Shown here: piece by piece, positions 1 through 15,300 of the stretch
How the letters are laid out: each line of letters opens with the position of its first letter
Numbering within the stretch: the stretch's first letter is position 1
From: Phalacrocorax aristotelis
Lineage: Eukaryota; Chordata; Aves; Suliformes; Phalacrocoracidae
DNA: 64,000 bases
Assembly (NCBI RefSeq): GCF_949628215.1
Contig: NC_134282.1
Span: 18,828,723-18,892,722, forward strand
Direction: 5' to 3'
Translations under genes and position numbers: made by a program
Notes under the pieces: model-generated
The model's database searches: none
Seen by the model: the letters and a program-made list of their open reading frames with translations, nothing else
What the model was told of the DNA's origin: nothing

Positions 1-351
1 AGATTTATAATACTGGTATCCCTCAGCAAAAGGCTCTGACGTTGAGGCAGAATCCCAGAGATCCTGCATGCCATGTAGAGAAAGAGAGGAAAGTGCTGCA
101 AGATGCGGCCCCAAGGGCACGCTGCTAATTGAAAGGTTGGCCTCCCACCCCACTGCTAAAAAAAAAAAAACTTTGTGTATGACAAAATCAGCCTCTATTG
201 TCACCGCTGCTGGAGGGCTTCAGATGGATCCTTCCTCCAAGAAGGAGTGCGAGAGAGTGGCCCATGAGTCCCTTCAGAGGTCAGAGGGCACTGGTGGAGA
301 CCTCTCAGTGCTTTCAACACGGAGGGAGGAGCTTAGTGCCAACTCTTGTTC
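1..351 (-). other. Probable EIF4E2 3' untranslated region, running off the left edge
   Basis: This is the sequence directly downstream of the TGA at 352-354 on the minus strand. No AATAAA-type signal was seen before the window edge, so the transcript probably continues to the left. The plus-strand open frame at 68-544 overlaps it and the last coding exon, and has no features of a gene. Confidence 0.6.
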
Positions 352-3300
352 TCACAATGTGATTTTTGTGTTTCGAAAGCTTGAATTATCCCTGGAAAAG
401 AGAGGGAAGAAAGCGGTTACAGGTGTGCATTCCTTCAGACTACAGCACCACCCCATTCCACCCACTGTGGCTACCAGTGTAGCCATCCCAGTATGTCACT
501 CAAATCAACGCTCATTAAACCTCCCAAGCAGATCTGCTTTCTAACTAGAGACTTTTCACATAAGTCAACCTGCTGCTCCAGAACACCTGGAATACAGGTT
601 GATCCTGGTTTCATTCCCACTCATCAGGAAGTAAAAAAGGGTCATCTCCCGTGAGCAAAGCATATGATAGACTCTGGAAACCTCCCTGAAAGATTCTGGT
701 GTTTAAACTACTTGCAAGATCTCTTCCTTCCCAAACATTTGCCCTCAGGGATTCTGCTTGGAGCACAAATATACCATCAGTCCAACCTTCTCCTGCCTCT
801 GCCCCTCGTATTTAGGCTTCTTTTGTCATGCTGTCAACAAGTTTAGCTCTCTGGTCTCTCCCATGTTAAAAGAATATCTAATCGGAAAAGGACACTTCCC
901 TCAAGTTTAAATAGAAGAGTTTCTTCAGCAGCTTCTACTCACGTGAGTACAGCCACGTGAGTTGCACAGGCTACTGACAAAGAAAGGACTGCTGGTCCAC
1001 AACCTTCATTTGCCTAGTCTTGCAGCACATGGCAGCACTGAAGATGGGGCAGGTTACAGAAACCTGTGTTAATGCTTACTGCTAGCCTGTGAGCAGCAGC
1101 AATACGCAAAGCTTATTTACACATTAATAGAAAGGTGATGTGGTTTTTTTCAAGCTCAAATGGAAATAAATGAGGTTATAATTATTTTGGGAGGATAGGT
1201 TTGGCAGCTCTTCCCGTAACAGGGACAGGGCAGTAAGCTGGCCAAACCAAACACCTAGGGATGCCCCAGCATATATCACACCAAACTGGCAGAGCTGTGT
1301 GGAAGAGCAAAGGCAACAGCTTCAGAAGCAAGATGCTCTGCAGGACTGTATAATCCTACTTAAATCCTTGAGCTAGCATTCTGTGCTGCTAAGAGCTGCA
1401 CAGTAGCTGTAACATCACAGCACAGTGCATGCTGGAATACCTCCAGAAGGTGGGCTGGAGGAGCAGAAGGAAGTATAAAACACTCTTTAGAGAGTTAAAC
1501 AAGTTACTCTGCTATGACATGACAGCAAAAACCATGCTGGAGGCCATCAGCAGAAGACTGGGGTTCACCTTTGCACTTGCCAGCAAAGCAGGCTGTGCTG
1601 CCTTTTAGGAACATGATTCAGGACTCATTAACGGGATTCCGGTTAATTTGCAACAATGGTTTGGCTTTCTATCCCATACTGTACTTTCACCTATGCCATC
1701 TACCTCAGGAGGACAGCACATTTTGGTTAGCTCTTTCTTGGACAGGTTTCTACATTTCCCCTCCTTTCACCTTTATCGAGGTGCCCCAGGCCCTCTGCTC
1801 ATCCCTACTCTCCCTGTTCAGCATTGGTCACCCAATAAAGCTGAGACCTAAATCAACTCTGTCACTGTTTTCTTATAGACTTGGCACATTTACTACCTTC
1901 CGAGACCGGTATTTCATGAAGTGAGCTGGTTTCCTCTTCTGGAAGATCATTTGAATGTCATCTAACAATAACAACACTGCTAGGTGCCTGTGTAACATTT
2001 TGTAACCATCGATCCTCACAAAAAGCCAAACCTGTGAGGAAGGACAGATATTATTTTCACCCATGACTTCAGAGCAAGCTATGAGAACACTGTTTGCCCA
2101 GAGCCATGGAGGGAGGTTTTGGGATCTCCAGCAGCCCCTTAGAGTTCAGCTGTGTTGGAGCAGCTACATACCACCATGGGGTAGGAACTGGGTAGTGTAA
2201 TGCTTCCTTCCAGCAGGTTCCTCTACTCTGGCACTCAGCAATGCAGCAATCCCACTTCGCTATAACCAAACTCAACACTTGTCAGCAAGCCTGCTAGCCC
2301 TTTTTAAGGAAAGGGCCTGCCACCAGGGAAGTGGGCACTGGAGGGGAAAACCAATCTGAGCTGCAAGGCTCACAACACCCCTGACCTCACCCCGGCTATT
2401 TTCTCTGCACATGGTTGGTTGCCACTACCAGAAGTAGCAGGTGGTTTCATCTCATTAGCCACAGCACTATTATTTCTAAATACAGTAGTTACTGTGTGTC
2501 CTTCCTGAACAAGCTTTTATTGACAGACTAATTTATTCTGCTCCAGCCCACTGTCAAGAGCAAAGGCACGTATGCCAAGCTCCAGGCGCCTCTCTCAGTG
2601 TCCATCACATGGATGTGCTTAGCGTTCATTTACCACTCCATATCTGCTTACAGTCAACCCTAGGCAACAGACCCAAGCCGAAGACATACCTCTCAGCTTC
2701 CTGGGACCAGGTCTAGGTTACAAGTGCCTTGCACGGAGGAAGGACATTAGCAAAATAGCACACAGCACCACAACAGAAAACACTGTGAATGCAGACCATG
2801 GTGAATGTTAGTGCCTTTGGTCAAAATTAACAAAAAAAAAAAAATCATTTGACCTTTGGGAAAGAGCCAGTAGCAGAATGGGCCTATCACCAGGCCCATA
2901 AGGCAAGAGAACATGCCAGCCCACAGGAAGAGGGTTGGAAGCTGAGAGGTATGCCATGAAGTCACATAGGAAGAAAGATGAGGCCCTACCCTGGGTGTGA
3001 CAGAGGGAGGGGGAGCGTTCGATCAGCGGCCACTGCTGTTCACCAGGCCATGAAACTCCTCCCAGGCCCTGGCAAGCCAGAGGGAAAAAAAAATGAAACA
3101 AAAAAACAAAAAAAAAAACCACAGCACTTCAGATCAAAGGCTTCTTAACTTTTAACGAGAGCAGAAACATTCAATGGCGTTTGAAAGGCACTTGTCTTCA
3201 GAGAGCAAGGCAATATTCTCTGATAGCCCTAGTGGATAGAAGCATCCTTAAAACCCAGCCAAACATCTGACAGCGCGAGGCAGCTTTAACGTTCTGCACA

Positions 3301-6300
3301 GACATGAAGCGTTCCCACTGGCTGCTGGTGATACAGCCACATTAATACCCAGAGACAGGTATGACCTTCCCAGTCACAAATGGAATATCCATTTCCTATT
3401 GCTAATAAAATTGCCAGTGTTATGTATTTCTGGAGGATTATCATGTTCCTTGGCTGGTTAACCTCAGCCAGGTACTGGCCTCATGCTTCACCACATACCC
3501 ATGTATGTAGTAATCCCCCCAAAAGGGGCTTCTTTTAATGCCACACAGCTTAGTTATGACAAAATTATTCAATCAGGCGGCAGAATCCAATGGTTATTAG
3601 AAAGTCTCATTTCCTATTGTAAACCTGCATTGTTAATGACAGCCCAGTAAAAACATTACAGCTATTTGAAATGAAAATGTTTTCAGATAAGTTAGAGGGA
3701 CGCTGCATTCCCTGGTGGAGAATGTTACTGACGGACAAAGCTAGCAGACTGAAAAATTGCTGTCTGTCTTACGAAGGCAGCATACTGAAAGCCCTCTCAG
3801 GGAAAAGATGCGGAGGTTAATGTGAGCAGGACTGTTATCTTCTAGGATCAGAGACATCATAGAACCCCATAGCTCTCCACACCCAGCAAAACAGTGCTGG
3901 TGCCTACAGCACATGCCAAGCCATTTACTGAACCCAGAGAGTCCCACTGAGCTGGAGGGACCTTAAAGGGAACCCAGGTCAGTCATAAACCCAGACCACC
4001 CTGCAGACTGCTGGTACTTAGCAGCTACCTCGCATCTTTTCTGCATTGCCTCATCAGGCCACTGCAACACAACAGTAGAGTCCAGAAATGGAAGTCCTCT
4101 ATTAGTCATCTGTGCCAAAACCAGACCATTAGACTGGCTCTTACCTGAGCCTCAGAGTCACATGCACTCTGCAAGACTGTACACCACATACAGGCAGTCT
4201 TGCTGGGAGCTTAACAAAGAGGGTACATGCAAGAAGCTTGTCACTGGTCTACAGCTTGGAATTTGTGACACTCTTCCCAGACCACATGACAGCAAATTAC
4301 TCTTTTGAAAGCACTCAAGGTGAAATCCTAAAGATCGCTGACTTCAGCACCACCAGTACAAGCCTGATGAGTAGCAAAACACTCCAGTTCTTCCCAGTTC
4401 AAAACTGCTTTGACAAAACTTCTAACATGCAACTAAATCTCCATAGCCCCCAAGGCACATGCTCCTGTGAAGTACCAAGGTGATCAGCTGGTCTAAGACA
4501 GTCCTCATCTATGGCTCACTAGGTTTTCTCCCGTCTCCCTCCATCCATAGTAGCTCAAAATCCCCCTGATATTGACTAGGATGGACAACTGAATAACAGT
4601 CATCCATGGGAGTCTGAAAGCTACATGGTATTTCTTGCTGACCCTCCGAAATGAGCCCTTGAAGCCAAAAGAAAACAGAGGGAGAAAGACAGCAGAGCAT
4701 GCTGTCAATGCAATAGGACAGCACACAGGACACAGCTGTGGTGCAGTAGTACTCCAGGTCAGATCTGCAATTCAGCTTGACATACAGCAGTATGCTGCTT
4801 GGAGGAGAGAAACCCCTAAGTGGCCCATTCTAAGCAAGGCAGCAGCACAGAAGCCCTTAAATGGGAACTTCCCCACAAAACCTCCCCAGACACAGCACCC
4901 TTTAAGGCCACAAGGCCAAGAAATCTTCCAGAGAAAGGAAAACTGCCCACGTCACCCAGTCAGCATGTGGTACTAGACACTGTGGGTGCAACTGCCTCCC
5001 TCCAGAAAAAAGTTAGGGGGAAGAGAAACTCTGGATATGAAGCCTCCTGAGCTGCTGAACACAGCTTAGAACACTATGCATATCTCCAGCCTTGTCAAAG
5101 GCTCTTCCCTCCAGCCTCCCATGCCTTGTATTTCTACCACATTTCCATCACCCATAATCACATCTTCTCTTTCCCCTCCCACAGTTCTCCCTAAACTCAT
5201 AACTTCTGTTCTCTACAAAAGGGACACAAGGGCAGATTATTTGTCAACATAGTAATTTATTACCCCTTTCAAACCAAGGAGTTCCCTGTTCCAACATCCC
5301 AATAACATCATGCACATAGTCCTTCAGCTGCCAAGTCCTTCTCACAGACATAGAGAAAACGCTCTTCTAGCCAAGAATTTTTAAGCCAAGACACTCATAC
5401 ATATTATAGTACTAATTACTCCGACTATCTGCTGACTTGACTGAAAAAACCCACCAGGATGTGCCTGCCCTAATGTACCTAAACTATGCTAGCAGAGCAA
5501 ACTGCTCTCCATTTCGTACCGAACAAGGCTGCCAGTTAATTTGTCTGGCAGATTCTTTATGACCTGTGACGTGCCAAAGGCATGGTGCCAGAGAGTCTAA
5601 GAGGTTATTTTTATGTATAGACATTTTTAGTACCTTATTGCTATACTGCCTGTGCAGCGATCAGATACTCAGTGAATTGATCCCCAACACTTAGGTTATT
5701 CCCATTGAACAGATGGGAAATGGAAACATTAGCAGGCTAAATAAAGCCAGCCAGAACTGTTCTTCCACACTCATTCCTGACCCACAGCTGTTGAAGTTTC
5801 CCACCTCCCCCATGGGCCAGGGTCAGGGCCCAGGCAGGGTCCCCATCAAGTAAGCTGGGGAAAGAAATGCAAAAAAGCCACTATCAGAGACTCCATCAAA
5901 AAGAGGAAGAACAGCCATAGCCACTTCAGGGGACTTTCCAAATCACAATTGTGCAAGCAGCACTAGCTGTTTTCTCCAGCCACCCTCAATCTTTAAGTCC
6001 TAACAGTTCCTCTTCAGCATTTCGCTGTGCAGCCCTGCCTCCCTGCCATCTCCTTTCCCAGCTAAAAAAGGAGACAGAGCACTCACAGTGCCTCACAACA
6101 GTCACCAAGGCCCATCCCTTCTGCCAGCCTGCGTGCAACCTCCCAGAACACTGACCACTCACTACACTCTGCAGGTATGGTGTCCAGAGCAGCACAGCCT
6201 CTTCCTGGATGCTCTCCATGTTCCATCAGAGTGTTTGGGATTTGTTCAGAACGAGTCAAGAACTTTGTGACAGGCCTGAAAACTAATGGCTTTAAAGTCT

Positions 6301-9300
6301 AGGATATTCTAGCCTGAAATAATTCTTCCACATATCTGGCAGGATCTGTAGCAAAGGCAAACAGGGAAGTCATCATGACTTTGCAATGAACACATCTGAA
6401 CTGACCTCCTTGAAAAGAAACGTGAAATAAATAGGTGATAGTCATTTCTTTGGTAAGAGACAGGCCACCAAGATAAGGAAGCCTTTTACAAAGTCGTGGA
6501 CAGTTCTGAATAAAGCATACTACAGTGATGAAGAACAATCAATGAAACCATCATTTCAAAGCTCAGGTCTACGGAAGTGCTCTCAGGCTTACAGCACCTG
6601 GAAATATTACCGCAATTGGAGAATGGAGTGATAAATGAATTAAGCCAGTATTGCAGAGACTCAGGAGAAGACAACAGCTATCAGATCCAGAACCTCACTG
6701 CTCTCCTCTAGCTTTTATTACTGCCCTCACACTTGAAGGAATGAGGGTGAAACAACTCAGCTCTCTAGAGCTGGCAAGACCCAAGGTAACCTGCCTTCCG
6801 CTGGCAAGCATCAGACAGTGTGTATGGGTCCTATTTGCAAGCTATCTAACTTTAGACAAGGTTAACCCTGCCCACACCATTTAAGATATAGTCAAAGAGA
6901 AAGATGACACAAGTAGGACAGCAGTATTGAGGAGTTCTCCTAAGGTCTTGGAAATTAGCAAGGAAATGGAAACTAGTGCTACAAAAACATAAACAAGAGT
7001 TACATAATTAGCTGAACTCTGATGTAACAATGTGGGAGACTTCTCACAAGCACACTACCACCAGCTTACTGTCTCACGAACACTGATCTTACCCAATGCC
7101 CACCACTTCCATGGGGATTTGTCCTCCTCATTCTTCACTTTTCATCCTGAGAACCTCGCCCCTGCAAGTCTTCTTACAGAGCATACCCTTATTCCCTCTA
7201 TAGGATATCTGCTTTTTGCCTAGCTAAAATATAGTCTGAGGCCAGTTCCTCCAACTGCCTGCAGCGAAATGAACCCAGTGTCAGCCCTATTAAGAACAAC
7301 TATTCTTCTCATTTACTCAAGCCATCCCATTAGTTATCAGTGGTGACTTTGAAAGGGAAGGATAGTTTTATACCCTGCTCAGCTCTCACTGCAGCAGGCA
7401 CTTACAAATAACTGAATCTTTGTTTTCAGAAAAAGCAGCCTTGCTTTAGAGCTGACAGGATGATCCATAAAGCCGCACAGCAACCAAAATATTTCCAGAC
7501 CAGCCCACTCAGTGCCAGCCTGCTGTATGGCCACAGGTCTGGTCTCTCCTGGCATATGAAGCAATGGTGTTGAATTTGCCTGGGATTCCTGGATGGTACT
7601 GGAGGTGAGCACTCTCAGCACAGGAGATGGTCACTGATCACACAGTTATCAGCATGGAAAAGAAAGGCTGATAAGCCCGGGCAGGGCAAAGGTGTAGGCA
7701 AGACAGCCAAGCACATCAGGCTGCAATGCTCAAAAACCAAACTTTACAGTGATCGTTTCCCCTCCACCCCTCTCCCAACTGCAGTTCACCTGCTACAGAT
7801 ACCTGAATATTTTCAGTGGCTTCACTAAGACACAACCAGGCTATGCCCAGCAATATTCTGCTTTCAAAAAGAGCACAGTGCACCTCCTAAGGCAACAAAG
7901 GTAAGAGGGTGTTCTTTTCTTTTTTCTTAATTCCAAACCACAGGGAATGCCACTGCCTGTAACCCACTGTCACTGCTCGACCATGTCACCTCCAAGGTTA
8001 ACAACGCTGATGAGCAGAACCTATTAAGTGGTTCACTACATCCGAGTGCACCTCTCTCAGTCCACCTCCGAGAGAACAAAGAAGCGTTTTCTCTCCAGCT
8101 ACTGAAACAAGGTAGCCCACAAAATGCCACATATGTTCTTTTCGGGTGCTCAGCACTGTAATGTCTAAGGTACTATAAATCCCCTGGAATTAAGCAGATT
8201 CCAAGAGATTGCTCTAGCTCTTCTAGCAAGATTGGAAATTAATACAGACTAGGCTGACCCTTCCACTCACTGGGATGTAGGCAGCTTGTCAATATCACAA
8301 GCAAGAAAAAGGACAAACACAGGAAAATTGCAATGAAAGATCTGCTTATCTAGCTAAATGCACAAGCCCCACCACTGAGAGCAGAAAGGACAGAATGCAG
8401 AATAGCTCCTTGGAATAGCTGTGAAGCAACAGATACTTTTCAAATGCAGCTTGGCAGCACCACCGCCTTCTGAAACAAAGGGGGCTGCAGCCTCACTGAC
8501 AACTCATGAAAAATGGTGTCTAAAAATGAGTTAATACGAAATGCATCATCACAAAATGAATATATATAAAACCTGAAACACAGGGCTCAGGTTCCACAGT
8601 AAGAGGCATGCTAGCAATTTCTACAGAAGCGTTCATTTACAGTGTGTCAAAAGCTAATCCAGGTCAATTCACTACCTAAAAGTCAAGGTTTTGAGAAACG
8701 CCTGTTCTTTTCTTGCTAAGCATGCTCCCTTCCCCGAAGCACAATCAATGCCAATCAAACCCTGCACATGAGCAGAGCTCTACTGGAGAGATGCAGCCCA
8801 TACAAATGAAAAATGCCTCAAGCCCCCCTAGAAAGGCAGCCCTGACAAAGCCTACAGCACGGCTCTTCCATTAGAGCCTTTCATAAAACACAGCCAGAGT
8901 GTGAATATAGAGTGCTGGCTAGAAAGCCCTCCCGAGTCATAAATCACATGGTACATGTGCAGCGTAAGTGGAGTTTATTCATGATGGACAGTATTTCAAC
9001 AGGGCTTGATAGATGGGTGAGAAAAAGGAGCCAGACTTTATGGAGGACAGAACTAGTTACACAAGAGATTCTTTATTAGTGAGAGAACCTTAATGATATG
9101 AAGCATAGCCAAGCAGAGTAAGACTGAGAGCCGGGGCTGTCCTGCTCTTCTCTGTCAATGAAGCAGGCACCATTACCTCTCCACAGCTGCTGCCGCTTGC
9201 TGCCTGCTGGTACCAGGCAACAAAAGCACAGGAAGTCGGTCCACACATCACTACACAAACTCCACTGACAAGCAGTTCTGCTCTGAATTTAGACCAGTGC

Positions 9301-12300
9301 CATTAGAGAGAGATGTTGGACAGCACTGCAATCAGACTGCTGCAGCTCAAGCGAGACAAGGGAAAAAAGAGCTCTCATGATCCCCTACACCGGGGAAGGT
9401 TAATTGCTTAGATCTACCTCACTGGGACACCGTAAGACCAATGCCTGACTATCCCTCCTGCCCACAGGAGAATAAGAGGGAGAAAAGCCAGTCCGCTTCT
9501 ATTTAAGAATTGCTCCCAGCTGTAATCTGAGCTATGAAACTTGATTCCTCAAACACCTGTTATTCTTGGACAAGCTCATCACACGTCAGCAGCACAAAAT
9601 GAAACTTTGATGCTATGCAGGAAGAGAGGGCAGCAAGCATGGCATGCTATGCTGTTGTAGGAAAATAAGACCATGACACTGGATGCACCATTGCTCAAGG
9701 ACTGCCACCTGCCAGAGCAAGAACAGTTGCAAACATTGCTAGGACAGAGAATACTGCTATAGGAAATGCTGGTGGCAATAGCTTATAAGGGAAAGGCCAC
9801 ATCATTTCCATTCTAAACTTGCTACACGAACCACCAACACAGCTTCAGACAGTTGGCTCAGGACACAGCTTTCTCTACGGAGACTGAGAGAAGTCAGACA
9901 CCTCCCTCCTCTCACAACAAAGCTGCATCACCACAGTCTACAGCCTGCTGCTGAACAGGCGTAAAATATCCTGTCAGGAGTACACATGAGCACTTTGCTA
10001 TCTCATAACATGGACAGAGAGTCGATGGTGCCCTCTCCCGGCAAAACATGCATGAGAAATGTTACTAGCAAAATCATGAATATGATATTTCAACAACAGA
10101 AGTGGGAACTTTCAGAAACCAAAGCTGCCTGGAAAAGATTCAGTTTAATAACAACTTCTTCCCTCCTCTTTCCCATACACACAGGAGGGAGGGCCACATG
10201 GAACACTAGATGCCTACAGGCAGTTTAAATGAGACCTCTGTATTATTGCTAGTGATCCACACTCAAAATTGGCCACAACTAGAAGCTAGCTGTCTGCTAA
10301 AAACAGGACTGATCTCAAACTTTGACAGCATGATTATGTGGAAAGGAGTAGCTAGCATAGTGAAAGGAAGTAATGAAAGTACTTGCACCCCGATTATGGG
10401 TTAGATTAGAAAGCTGACTGCTCTACTAGTGTCTTATTAATTTATTTCACTTTTTTCCAGGTACACCTTTTTAAAGTGTTAATTTAATCAATATGACCTA
10501 ATTGGTTCATAATACGCTTAAGAAAAAAAAAATTATTACATTTTTCACCTGTAACTAGTATGTGCAATTTTTTGTCACTTTGTGGGAAATCAAAGTCACC
10601 CTGAATGGCCTGGTATGGTAAGCCGTAATAGGTTTATTTAAAAATACAGCTGTCCTCTCTGTGTACTATGATCTTCTAGTGTTGTTAAAGAGCCTCTGTC
10701 ACCAGGGCCTGGAAGACTTAATATACGACGTTTATTATGATTAGAAATCATTTGTACGGCACTGTAAATTCACACAGCACTTTCCCAAGACCATTTATAA
10801 GTCTAATGGCACTATAAATCCCCGTTAGCTTCCGCACTTTATTCACCAGAATCTCTATTTATTCAAATGATCTCGTCCCCCCACTGCAATCTTGCCTTTG
10901 AATATACCAAGCCACAGTCCCACACTGGGCTGCCCATCTCCCCAGTGACAGGCTGGGTGTATTGCTAACAAAGCCCTGGACTATACACTTCAAAAAAATA
11001 AGGTTTTACTATTAGAACCAAATGTCCCTAACAACAGCACAATAATGACACAGATATTTGGCTTTCAAAGCACACTGGCAACAATTGCTGCTGTTTGTAT
11101 TACTGTTCATACTAAATAGCCCCAAAGCACATGAGCACTTCTCTCAGTTCTTGTGATCTGCATTAAATTGCTCAAGCATGCATGCAAGCAGTAGCAGGCC
11201 CTCCCCCTGCCACCACACGTACTTGATGCTATCGGTGTGTGTTTTATATTCCATGATGGTGTTGGGAGGTAGGTTGAGCACTCTTCGTAACGTATCGCGT
11301 ATCCGGGCTGTCGTGGCCTGGTCGCTGGCTGTCTTGTTCCATATTGAGATAATATCCTCCTACAGAATAGCATGTGAGGGTAAGCAGATGGTACATTTTG
11401 TAGCCCTGCCAAATGGAAGTATATGCCAGTTCTCAGAAGCACTTACCTGGAATCGGACAGAGACGACTGCCCCACAGATTTCTTCCCCCACCATAAACTG
11501 TTCTCCCAACATTGCCAGAATGAGATTCTCCCAGCATCGTGATGCTAAGCCCTTTCGCAGACGGATAATCCATTTACCACCATTTTTGTTGGCATCATCC
11601 TAGGAAGAGGGGCAAGAAATCGATTTGTTTTCTTCCAGCTATTTTTCTGCTTCCCATAAGACAGCAAAGCCACAGACAGGAGCAAATATTGATTGGGTGG
11701 AGCAAGGGACAGAATGGAGGTATTTTTAAGCAAAATCATTTCACTTCTCCCCCATACAAGCAGAGACAGAAGTATACCACTTACTTTGAATACAAAGTAA
11801 TTGAAACAATGACTGAGCATTCCAGATGAAGCTGCATGCACTTGATCAAGAGATCCCACTAGCAAAGACTAACACCAGCCTACCAATCTGCACACAGAAC
11901 CAGAGGCAAAGACCCTAAAACTACTCCTAAACCCAAGACTGATTCTCCCTTTGTCTAATCCCTTGTGTACGTACTTCTGTTTGTACGGAAGTACAAACAG
12001 AAAAACAGGAAAAATCCTTCATCACGGAACATGGAAGACAGGGAAAGAATTTTCAAAGTGATATTTAAATGCAAGCAAAAAGCTGAAGAGCACTTTCCTT
12101 CCACATTTCCAGGAATGGGCTCACAAGCTGTGTTAACACAGAAAGGACCAGTCCTTTCTCTGGTAACCACTGATATCACCATTCATCATACAGCTGGATG
12201 TTTGTTTCTGACTGCGGTGACCCAGGGAAATAACAAAAAATGAGGGGAGAGAGTAAAGAAAAAAATTTATGCCCAGTACCTAGTCCATCACCTCAATATT

Positions 12301-15300
12301 ATGATTCCATATGTTGCACCCAAAAAAGAGCTGAAAACTGCTACAGACTCCCCTGCTTCACAGAATGCACACCTGCACCAAACAGCAGCTCCTCCTCTGT
12401 ACAGAACAGCGTGGCATTCTCTGCTGTACCTAGGAAATCTTACAAGGTGATAAGGGAGCAAATGCCATCCAAAGCCAAAGAGAGGTAGGAAATAGTCAGA
12501 GGGGGCAGTTAGGCAGGGACAGGGAAGACAGGTCTAGGACAGAAACAGAGGAGAACAAAGGATAACTCAGATGGGACTGCATAACACAGCGCATCCCTGG
12601 CCAAATCACCAGTAAACCCCTCTGCCAAGTTGATACACACACCAAAGACAAGGCAGCCCAACCCTTCTTAATGAAACAAAGTTGACTTTATTTCAGCTGT
12701 AAAGCTTCTTTAGGGCTCAGATAAAACTAAACTTTTGTCTGCTGTCAGAGACAGCAAGTGCTAGCGAAGCAGTCCTGAGCAAACTTGGAAGTGCCAGCAT
12801 AACAGCAGCATTCACCAGACTCCCAGTTTTCAGGTACAAGCTAAAGCCTGTACTGAAAGGGAAGGCATCAGCTCAAAGCATGACAGCAGCCACATGCAGG
12901 ATGAAGAATCCAAATCAACACAAGTTCTAAGAATGTAGCATACTCCCATGAGATGCAAACTACTTTCTGATTAAACGCCCTTGTTCTCCAAGTTGTGAAC
13001 ATCATGCTCCAAGAATTAAGCTGTATAGGCTTCAGCCTTCAAGCAGGGAGTTGGGTTTAACTCCTCAAACTTTCTGCAATGACTAATGGGGGTCAGAAGG
13101 AAAAATGGTATTGCTCAAAATATTTCAAAGGTGGTTTAAGCAGGTTCAAGGCTAGAAAGAACAGTGATTGGGAGGCAGATGCTGTATTGTGTGTTTTATG
13201 ATTATTGTTAGTTTTCGTTCAGGTTAAACAAGCTTCAGTTCAGTCAAGCATTTGATTTCCCTTTACCAGAATAATAATGACCTGCAGCCCAATAAATCAC
13301 CAAGGAACATTATGTTTAGTGCTTCTGACTTTACCTAGAAAAGGCACAGATAGATCAGAAAAAGATCAGAGCTACATAAATGCATATATGTCCCTACAAG
13401 AATGACAGTAAGTAAGGATTAGTTTGGAAGAGAAACGAACATAAACAAAGCCCTACAAAGCAAGCAGCAAGGGAAGGCCAGCAGCAAGATCACAGGTTGT
13501 CTTCTGTAAACACAAGAAGGGAACAGGGCCAGAAGTAAAAACCCCAAAGAATCTCTCCACCCCTATCTTAAAATGGCTACAGGGAAATCCTTTATGGAAA
13601 TTCTGGTATCATTAACTTGTGGACTCTCTGGTTGACACATTATCAGAGCAGCTAGCTCACTAGGAGTCCAAAGAGGGTTAAACATTTTATATAAATTGTA
13701 TTTGCAGTAACTGGCTATAAAACATCTTGCTAAAAATAATTGCCAACTAGGGTCACATATAAATTTCTCAGGACCAAGCAGCATAATTAGGTACTTCAGA
13801 CCAACACATAAAATCCTCATATTTCAAATAGTATTGGTCATTGCTGGAAGCAGGCCAGGAACTGGAAGAATGATTTGCTGGGCAAAGATGTTTATTTTCT
13901 TTTTTAACAGGTTTGGATATGAATTAGCAGAAGCAAACTAAGTGCCCTGGAACAAAAAAAAAAGCAAACAAAGGGCTAAGTCTTCTTTCCATCTCCAGCT
14001 CTCTGTACGGCTGTAGACTTTTAACCATATGCACCTCTTCCTTCCTTGACTGAAAAAGGAGGGTTGGTTTCTTATAAGCTTTGTTGAATTCCACTTACAG
14101 AGGTCCAGCCATTCCAGAGGAAAGTCTCACACTGCTGTCACTGGACAAAGCTATAAGGGGCAAATGTCTATATTAGGAAGAGGCACAGAGCTTGGTTGGG
14201 GTCCCTGCTTCGTTGGGCTCCAGGCAATGTTGCCCAGAGATCCTCTGGACCCACAGGCAAAGGCAATTTTGCAGCCTCCAGGGGAGTGCAGCTAGCAACT
14301 CTCTGAACTTTCCTTTTCCTCTGCCAGCAGGTCACAGGACTGCTAGGTGCATGGGATGGAGCTCCAAGGACAAGCTTACAGGAAACAGAAGAAAGGACTG
14401 CACCCACGAGAAGCCTGGAGTGCCATTTAATGACAAAAGTCCCTTCACTGTAGAAGGTTCCCTCCAGAATACTCTGGGAAAATACCAAGGCAGAAATAAG
14501 AGCGCCAACTCACCTCCCACATGGGTTTGATCCCCTCTTTGAAAAGATGGAAGTCACTATGGCCTGTCAGGTCCCCAGGACGTACCATGTGACTGTAAAA
14601 CCTCCAGAATTGCTCCACCTGTAATGACATAAACCATACAATGAGGTTGCTCAAACGGTTCATAGCCAAGATTCCTACAGAAACAGGCTTCCCTTTCTAC
14701 ACCAGCTGACCAGAGCCACTTTCCCCTCTTCTGTTCTACTTTCTTGTCACAAGGGTGTTGATTAGGATACCCAGAAGGCAGCAGTAAGATCAGAGCTTGG
14801 GTGCCTCTTTCTGACTGGCTCCATTACCAGACAACCACTCAAAATATTCAACATGTGCATCCAAAGTCACTTGGTGTTTGTCTGAAGAAATCTGTGCTAA
14901 GGTAACTGCTGATCTGGAAAACAATTCCAAACACATCTTGTAAATCCTACTGCCCAAACTTTCCGTTAGTGAATATGTGTCAAGTGCATCACATACAACC
15001 AAGCCTCTCTACACTACACACATTAGCCCTGCATTAACCACTGTTCTGCAATCATGGAGACTGCAGGAGCCTCCAAACGAGACATTTTTTGTATTTAATT
15101 TTACTGTATCCTGGTTTCAAGACAAAAGACACGTTCTGGTGCTAGTTTAATATCTTAAGGCACCATTCTGAGCTTGTATTTAAATATCTCTTACTTCCTT
15201 TTAAAGTCTGCCATGGTACTTTTTGACCACTTCACTTTGATCAATTTCCATTTGGCACCCCTGTGTCTACTTCAGACACTCTGACCAGAAGGCAAGGGGA

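Noticed and set aside
6299..6357. Possible alternative EIF4E2 terminal exon (good TTTGCTACAG acceptor on the minus strand)
   Set aside because: In the correct phase it would add a short tail I cannot match to any known isoform; the acceptor alone is insufficient.
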